Source: Schistosoma mansoni
Taxonomy: Eukaryota; Platyhelminthes; Trematoda; Strigeidida; Schistosomatidae
Assembly: GCF_000237925.1 (NCBI RefSeq)
Contig: NW_017386035.1
Span: 124,001-188,000 of the forward strand
Length of the DNA stretch: 64,000 bases
Direction: 5' to 3'
Both the position numbers and the translations under genes were made by a program. The notes beneath the pieces are model-generated. The model was not told the origin of the DNA and searched no databases. It worked only from the letters and a program-made list of their open reading frames with translations. Each line of letters starts with the position of its first letter. Position 1 is the stretch's first letter. This document shows positions 49,101 through 59,100 of the stretch, in pieces.

Positions 49101-52100
49101 AATTATTTCATAACCGTAATTGTTATCTTTTATTAACCACTTTTACTTCAACTGATGGATTCTAACAAAAATAGAATGAAATAAACTTCTATAGCATAAG
49201 ATGAATAATATTAGGTATAAAACATGTAGTCAAACGAGGATAGTTTTTGCCTTGATGTGTCACCTGAACGTAAATAGGAATTATGTTTATTGATAAAAAC
49301 TCGATAACATGTTTGGTTTCTGTCACATGAGAGTAAAATCAATTGACAATCGTAGGTTTTAGTTAAGACGTTAGTTTATGCAATTAAACAGAAGTGGTAT
49401 TTATACAAATAATCAGACTAGAGTACATATAAAAAATGGATAAATGTCACTTTTGTTACTGAAATCTGGTAGATAAGCGATAAAAACCAACGTTAAAAAG
49501 CAAGTATTCTAAACACATTTACACAGTAAATTTTGAAATAATAAAATGAAATAACTGATTTATTTAGCCCGATAGTGCTAGAACAGTCAAAGCGCATAGA
49601 CAATGAGGAATTCCCTCACAAATATATTCTGAATAACATCAAACAACATGACATACTATTGATAAATTGAATTAAAACCAATTCTAGTGAATTAAGTTCG
49701 ACAAATCACTGTGACATGTCAATGATCTTAGCTAGACAACCATTGAAAACTTGAAAGCACTGGACTGCCGATTCGTCCTGGCATGGGACATTTCAGCAGT
49801 GTGTATCCATGATCCCGTATCTGGCAATCGAACCCAAGACCTTGGGCTTCGCGCACAAAAGTTAAATCTCCAGACCACTGAGTTGGTATCCAACGCTGTT
49901 AGTGTCTAACTCCAATCAATTTACGACATTGAGTGACACTTATAGCTCGCAGACGGGTTTTCAGTGGTGGTCTAGCTGAGATCAGCTTGTGATTAAGCTA
50001 TGAAAACCTTATTCTGTTTAATATCTTCCAATTTTGTTAATGAATAGAAAATAAAGACATGTTCAGGTGACGACTACATTACAGTTAAATTACATGAATT
50101 GTGTCGTTACAAACAAATACTAGAAACACAACAACTAAGAATATGATGACAGAATTATCACTTAATCGTATTTTCAAATTTTATACTACTAATTACTCAC
50201 TACATGGCATTAATATTGATTGTAGTCGCCTAGGATGCCCAGATCGTAGCGTATGCTATTTATGTTTGCAGATATAAGTAGCATGTAGCATCAGTCAGAA
50301 GTGGAATGTCAGCAAGTAGAAGGTTGAGAAGATTGAAATGAATAAAAAGAAGGAAACTGAAAGCAATCAAGATACAAATAGGAGTGAAGGAACAATAAAG
50401 GTTGTAAGAGAAAATGTGCAAATTATGTATTTAATGTATGGTTTTCATATTTTGTGAAAGCACCCTGTAATTTTGTATTAAATAACAAACTCGTCTTCCC
50501 CACCTGGGTTCTCGTTCACTACATGAGTAAATTTTAACCTCTGACTTACTAACATAGTCATAATGACTAATATCCTTATCCTTACTAAGCTCATCATATA
50601 ACATCATAACCTTTTTTACAGTCATGAACATTCGAACTATTGTCGAGCAGTTAGTTGATATACAGTACCAAGACTTCCCATTGAAACCCGTCATAAGTGG
50701 ATTCGGTCAATTATTTAATGGATAATAAATAATCAGTTTCATGATAAGAAATGATTGATTACTAACAAAATTTGAAGAGTTCGTACAAAGTGAAAAACAA
50801 CATAATAAATTGTATGAAAATAGAAGATATGGTGCATGATGATGAAAGCATAGTGAACAGGCAGTTTTAAAATACATGCATGAAACAAACGGTTAACAAA
50901 AACAACTGGAAAAAAGAAACAATATAAAGTAGACAAAGATCTCTGTTCCTAAAAAATTCCCAGGATTGTTTATGTCACAAATTTAACTGACAACCATAGA
51001 AATAACGAGGAAATAGTGTGATGATTATAATATTTGATAATATGGGAAGACAGATAAGCAAACAGATAAGTAGTCATGTACATCCAAAGTTAACTCCCTT
51101 AACACGGATAGTCAAATATTATCAATAATTATTTAACAAGCTCAAAAAATCTCTTTAATATGATAAGAAAAACTTTCAGTCTGTCATTTTGAGCTGAAAA
51201 TAATACCTGGTTTGATACGGAAACGTGGACAGGTCAAAACTATGAGACAAAGGACAAGTCAAAAAGTAAACAATAATACTAATATACACACAAATGTATA
51301 CAGAAGTAAAATAATAAATAGTCATAAAGTAGTATTAAACGAATTTAATTAAAACTGAATAAATTATAGGTGTCAGATACCTATTTAAAACGTATCGTTA
51401 GGCTATTGAGAGCACTGCATAATGAAGTAATGTATACACACAGGCATGAAAACAACCTGTTTATTCTGGGGAAGTTTTGCCCAGTTTTAATAGGGTTGTT
51501 GTCAAATTTATATAAATGCTGAATATTTGTTTTTAAGATATTTAATTCATACACACATATCAAAATGAACCGTTCAGCAAGTAGGATCACCGACCCGTCA
51601 GCAATAAAACATGTAAGCTATCCGACAAAGATTAACGGTTTAATCAAAAGAACAACGTATACACATAATTACATGCATTAATTATTAAATTTACATCATT
51701 AGTCTATACTTCATCGATTTATACATCACTGATAAACAAATGTTAAGAAAACTCTGATTGCGTACAAACTAAATTATTTTTTCCAAGAAAGAAAATAACT
51801 TTTCTGTAAAAATTGATGTATAATTTCTTTTTCATACACAGAAAAAAAAGAGAGTAGATTAATTAACCTGTACAAAAACAATAATAGTTAAAGCAAACCG
51901 GGAAAAACCACATAAATAAACCATCAAAAAGTGAACACAGACGTAAATTTCATCCCCTTTGATGTTTTGTGGACATTTCCAAAAGTGATATGGTGAAAGA
52001 GAATTTACACTGCTGCCTTAACAAAACAGTTTCATTTTTTTTACAACAAACAATTGAGCACAGTTATTCACACGCATTATTAAGAGATAAATTTGATAAA

Positions 52101-53095
52101 CTGATGTCTAAATACAGATTTTCGGATTAAACTATTGTTCATTGAAACAAAAGAAAATTAATATACATAGAAAGGTAAGAAGAATATTTTGTGACAAGCA
52201 CAAGAAACAAAACACTAACTGATTTATTTAATGATGAACGCAACAGTATTAAGCAAAACATGATTGCATACAAATATGTCATCATTATTTGAAACAAAAA
52301 CGAGCAAATCAGAAGAGTTAACGGATAAACAAAAGGATTTTTCCATGTACACAAACATACAGGTACATAAGCATACATTAAATTAGGAAAAGAAACGAAC
52401 ATATAATCAACATAACTGTGCAAATATACACGCATATATTCTGATTAGAATAAAAACTGTATGAAAAGTGCAAAATATTTACATAAATCGTACATAATAT
52501 GAATAAAATTTTCGAGAGATAGAGAGAAAAAGAGACCATGTGATGAAGCGTGTAAACGTTGTAATGGAAGATATGATCAACATGAGACAGTTGATTGTAA
52601 AATTAATTGCATACACATGTAAATTCGTGTTTTTATGTTGTTTTTTTTCGATTTCCTCATTTCATTATCCTGTTATCAAAAGTTTCTTGACTTAGTGAAT
52701 TATACGATTTTGTTTAAAAAAATAGAATCTGAGAAGAATCTCTTAAAAATAAGTTTTAGAACAAGTTGCACATCTAGGTGATTTTTAGTTTGATATACAG
52801 AGAAGGAGAGAGATAATTAGTAGCGAAGTTAGAAATTAAGTGTGCGAAATTCTCAAAGAAAAAAGGATGAAAACAGTTGAAAATAAGTGAATTCACTATG
52901 AAACAAAAAAAATAACAGTAAACACACTAGTTCAACGACATTGTTAAGAATATTATAAGAATACGAGAAAAAGAAAATAATCTGTAAATAGGCAACAATA
53001 ATCAATATACAGATATTATACAGTAGTACAATAAGAGCAGGAACGTAGGCGCCCTGGAAAGCAAAAGAATGAAAACTAGTTCACATAATTCAAAT

Positions 53096-53143
<48 letters not shown>

Positions 53144-56100
53144 CCAAATAGATATATACACATACAGTATACATTTCAAAGACTCATGAAATCTTAACCC
53201 ATACAAAGGGAGGATAAATACCGGTCTATAACAAGCAAAGTTCAGTTTAAATGAGGCTAGTAAAACTAGTAAACAGAAAGTGCTATCACTCAAAAACTAG
53301 TCACAGATTAGACATTAAGTTTTCAAAAAGGTCATAATATAAACGGTCTAGTGATTTTATCAACCGTCTTGAAAATAAATAAGCACAACAAAGTACGATA
53401 TACCAATGGAAATCATATAAATCATAAAATATCTCAAGGTTGCATGGTAAGGAGAGTAAAATGTAGACTATGTGAATAGATGGATTCCTCACCTACCTTA
53501 CGAATGTCATCTACATGTTATTAAGAAAGTCTGGCCACCTGTAGTATTTGTTTATTTAAATACATAAATATTTTTACAAAAGAGCATCAGAAGATCTATG
53601 CACCATACAATAAGAAAATTAGATCGTGAAGAGATAGGGAAAAAAGAGTGAGTACAATAAAAAAGAACAAAACTGAATAAAAATTAGTAAATCAGAGAAA
53701 AGCAAAAAGAATGTGAAAAGTAGTTCAGTTAACAAAAATAGAAACAGAAAGGATTCTTTCAGTTAAAGAAATTACGTTCACTTTTATGAAGTAAAAAGAA
53801 ATCGCACTATGACTGTTATGTCTGATAACGTCCCTATCCACTGTGTTGTACGATCTCTAGAATCCTAACCAGGGAATCTTGAAGGACCAACAAAAGCCAG
53901 TTCTGTACAGTTTTCTCTCAAGTCATGACTTCATATCATACACTGACTACCTCTCCTCTTTCCCCAACCAGTCCTATAGTCGGAAAATGATACATGATTA
54001 AGAATTATCTGGGACGAGATTCCTATTACATATCCAAGTCACTGAAGTTGATGTTTCGAGATAATGACACCAACTGAACTACTGTCACTGTAACCAAACA
54101 CATGTTGCTCAATCCCCACATTTCTCATATGGCGTAGCCGCTGGATACCAGCAATACTATGAAGACAGTGATGACCAAACACAGAAAGTCTCTTAGTACC
54201 CTCAATTCGGAGAAGCCAGGTCTCACAAGCACAGCGCAAAAGTGTTCTCACCGAATGGTTGTCAGTTCGACCTCTTACACCCAGTATCCATAGGTATGGC
54301 ATGTATTTTGAATCTTCCAAGTGCAAAGTACTTTTACAAGACTGGCAGGACCCTGAACCGGAACTCGATCTGGGTAGTAAGCAGATAGATGCAATGAATC
54401 TCGTATTTCTGGGTAGCTTCATAAGTACTGATGGTGGCGTGAGTCATGAGATCAATTCACATACAGTGAAAGCCAGAGAGGCTTATGCCAATGTGGGCCA
54501 TCTTTGGAGCGTCCGCGACGTTAGTCTAGCTGTGAAAGGTCGGATCTACAGCACATCGGTGAGTCAGTTTTGCTCTATCCTTGTGAGACCTGGACTCTCC
54601 GAGTTGATGATATCAGATGACTCTTTGTGTTCGATCATCGTCGTTTCCGAAGGACTGCTGACATTCAGGGGCAACACCATGTTAGTGACGTGGAGATTCA
54701 CAATCATGTGTTCAGGTATGGTGATGGTAGTTCAATTGGTGTCATTATCTCGAAACATCAACTTCAGTGACTTGGATATGTAATAGGAATCTCGTCCCAG
54801 ATAATTCTTAATCATGTATCATTTTCCGACTATAGGACTGGTTGGGGAAAGAGGAGAGGTAGTCAGTGTATGATATGAAGTCATGACTTGAGAGAAAACT
54901 GTACAGAACTGGCTTTTGTTGGTCCTTCAAGATTCCCTGGTTAGGATTCTAGAGATCGTACAACACAGTGGATAGGGACGTCATCAGACATGGCTCAGAA
55001 CAGAAGCCAGTAGCGATCCCGCTGTAACTTTTTTTACTGTTTTTATAAAAGTGAACATAACTTTAACTAAAAGAATTTTTCCTGGTTGTGTTTTTCCCAA
55101 ATGAACTGTTTCTCCCATTATTATTACTATTGGTATTTCACTCTCATACACTAATTTCAGTTCCTTGCTGTTTTTCTTTTTGTTATACGCATTTTACACT
55201 CTCTATTTCGTCACAATTCCATTGCTACTGTGTAGAGCATATAAATTTGGTGCCCCCTGTACGAATGTTTGTGTTCAAACAAATAAAATAAATTACACCA
55301 ACTGTCTTGCTCAACGAAGGCCGCATAGAATTACTAAAAACGATGGATTAATTCAAACCTTTACATTGAATAAGATCAAATCATCCTGAAAATGTGGAAA
55401 TGACTAAAAGGAACTGTAAAAGTATTTCGATGAAACAGCACATCCGATAGCTTTACCATTAGGATAAAAAGAGGAGAGATAAACAAATACTCAATCTAAA
55501 TTATTTTTCTCGTCTTTAAAAAACATCTTAAACCAAAGAAATATGTACGTAATAGGGGAAAATATGTTGTAACTAAGTTGACTAAGTTGACTATTAATAT
55601 TACATATCACGAAGAATTTAGTTACACATTGCTGGAGAAAACGCTTTACTGAAAAACTAAATCGGAAGTTAAGCTTAATTATTTATACCAGTTCTGTATA
55701 ATGTAATGACCTAACAAAATGAATTGTGACAATGGGTAAGTACATTCCTTTTTTCACAAACTATTTCTATTAATTTTAATATAATGATTTGTTAAGAGAC
55801 TTGTGCAATTCAAAGATAATTTTCGTCACAAACTGATATGATAGTCATTGAGGTGTAAAATATGAAGCATAATCAAAGCTAGAGATGCACATACGACGTA
55901 ACAATCTTCATGAAGCATGAACGTACAACACCGGACACAAATTTTAATTACAACTTATTACCATCATATTTTAATAATATTGTAAATTTGTGTAGTATAA
56001 AACGATATCAAATCATGTATTTAGTAAAGCGGTGACTTATAATAGTCTGAAGTACTCACCCTTTAAACCGGTAGATTAGGTCCGAACCCTGCTCTACCTG

Positions 56101-59100
56101 ACTAGGTTTAAGCCGCCAATTGGTATGATTAACTTTCATACAGTGTAGCTGACAGTTGAATGCATAAACTTGTGATTGATAAACAAGCTAATTAAAATAT
56201 TTAACCAGATTGTTTTCAGGCACATAATAACGATTAATATGATGTAATGACAAATAAATATCAATCGCTTTCAATTTTCTCGTTTTGTTTATAAAAAAAA
56301 ATGAAGTAGTTAAACAGGTTTACAATTATTATTAACCATTTTTAAGGGAGTCTTTACCGACAGTAAGTAGTGTACCAGTTAATTAATGATCTTAAGATAT
56401 TTTAGTCTTACGATGAAAACAATTAAAAAATGTGAACATTCTGTGCATCGTAATATATATATATATCGTTTAAAAATCCCAATCATATTAAAAGACTAAT
56501 ATTTGAACGAAGAATATTCTTTTCGATAAATTCTCTTCAGGTTCTACAATTATATATCCAAATTAATAATCCGAAAAATTGGCCAGGTTAAAGGCAAAGT
56601 ACATAGTTTAATGCATGTAAATTTAGGATTGTCAAATCAAATAGTTAATGTTGATATGACTCATAGAATGTTAACTTGAATCTGTATATACGTAAAACGT
56701 ATATACAGATTCAAGTTAACATTCTATGAGTCATATCAACATTAACTATTTGATTTGACAATCCTAAATTTACATGCATTAAACTATGTACTTTGCCTTT
56801 AACCTGGCCAATTTTTCGGATTATTAATTTGGATATATAATTGTAGAACCTGAAGAGAATTTATCGAAAAGAATATTCTTCGTTCAAATATTAGTCTTTT
56901 AATATATATATATATATATCGCAAAAGGACCAATACGTTTAAAGTGATACGTGCCATATTGTCAGTCATTTTTAAGACGAGATAACGCAATAAGAATTAA
57001 TCATCTAGCATTTACTATTAAAAATGATTATTATAAGTACATAAATAACAGAAATTCAAATACACCCAAACAGAACCAAATAAAGATATTTCAATTGTTT
57101 AGTAGAGTAAAAGTGTTGGTTTCCAATGTCTTCTCAGTTGGTATTAGTGGCAGAAACTGTATTCGTATTGAATTAATATCAATAAATCAATCAACTAAGG
57201 AACAATTCAGCAAATGGATTTGAGGTGAATTTCAGAAGTCCTAGTCAACAGTCGTGATCAGTGGAGTTTAACAATGTCGAGATCGATAAATTTATTACCA
57301 ATTTTATCGAATAATCAGTGTTTTTACTGATTAACTGAAGTCGGAGAAACGTACCATCTAGTTCCAACTCAGTGATCTTCTTTGGAACTGCATCTGAGTA
57401 TCCTGTACTTGATCCTGTATGGAGTCGTGGACGTGCATCATTAAGAAGTTACAAACTAGGACGAATCATTTACTGAATGCTCCTGGGTGTCTAACAGTTC
57501 TTCAGCTGATATATTTATTTATTTAAACACATAAATATTGGTACAAGGAAACACCAGATACATATGCGCCGCACAAATCTCATCAGCTGATATAATTCCA
57601 TACAAAAAAATAATTTCAAAGCACTTTTACCCATACTACGAGAATATTACTGCATAAGGAAATAAACAGCCTAACTGCATATAGATATTACAGTATAGCT
57701 GACAGATTTATGAATGTATATTCTTAAGCATGTTCAACAAAATGCCATGATGAATTCCCAAGGTTATATACTAATTGGAAAGGCCACTTTTTTACTTGGT
57801 TTTCGTTAGCAGAGTTAAACTGGCTGAAGTGGTGAATTTAATCTATGAAACAGCAGATCCTTAGTTAACACTATCAACATGTTTTGAAGCAATCTATTGA
57901 GGTAAATTAGAAAGATATTTTAAAACTAGGGAAGAAAACAAAAACAGTGAGAGATTTAAATAGTTAAAGTGCTCGGCAAGTAAAGTATGCTAAGTGATAA
58001 TGTGTTTGAAACTATTTTAATCACAGTAACTATATATAATACCTATGTACATCTCACACGGAAAATGATATTCCAGCCAAATGAGAATAAGACAGAAAAA
58101 CAGTGAAGTTAATAACAAAAACTCAGAATATCTAACAACTTAGAGTAATTATGTATCACGAACTTACCTAGAAGTTTATAATAATGGAAACCCTATGGTA
58201 AATCATCTTTCAAATATAATCAATGAAAAATAATTTTACTTATCAGTCTTTAATCTCCATGACCAATCATCTTACCAGCTCTGTCGTCGTCGGGCATCAC
58301 AGTCAAATTTTAATCAATCATTATATTAAATGGATAATAAAATCAGCAAGTCAGTCATCAACTTAGAGCCTAGCACAGCTTTGAGTTGGCCTAATTTGCC
58401 ATACCACATTAGCACAGCAAGATAAAGTCAGCATCATGAATAGCAGAAGAGAATGAGATAACGTGGTAGTAACGATAAAAAGGTAGATTACATACTCAGA
58501 ATATAGTTCGAAACAAACAGAGTGGAAAGGTATTTATGAAGGAATACTAGAAGATCGAAAGGTAGATAAACGATCAATGAATCTGTACCTAGTCTCCAAC
58601 TACCAATCCTAGTGATTATCTCGCGGACCTCAACAACCCACTAAAAATTACACAAATTTATTTTAAAATTATCTAACGCTTGTGACAACCAAATACTTCG
58701 ATCATGTTTTTGTAGAATGTCAGTTAGAAAACTACCCCAATCTGTTTATCAGAAAGTGAATATATAAAGTTTCTATGACTGTAAACATGGGAACAAATAC
58801 AAAGAAAATCAACCCCGAAAATGAGTTAATGAACGAAAATAACGTCATAAGGTTTCTGCTAATTTCACTGAACTACCCAAATCGGATAAAGACTGAATAA
58901 TAAATACACTTTCGGTTTATAAGAGAGAAGACATTTGAATATAAACAATCTTCCGTAAAAAGTACGAAATATTGATGAACCATCTTAAAAATGTTTGGTT
59001 GTGTTTTTGTTTTGTTTACTACCTACTTGGTAAATATGAACGCAGAGATTTCATGTAAAGCTCAGATAAAATGACAATTCAAAAATGAGAAAAATAATAA

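Noticed and set aside
51381-53492. Several - strand frames rich in Tyr, Ile, Leu and Phe
   Set aside because: Composition follows the A-rich + strand; no splice sites or family features.
54039-54422. A host gene suggested by open frames on both strands
   Set aside because: The frames are LINE reverse transcriptase readings from two opposed copies.
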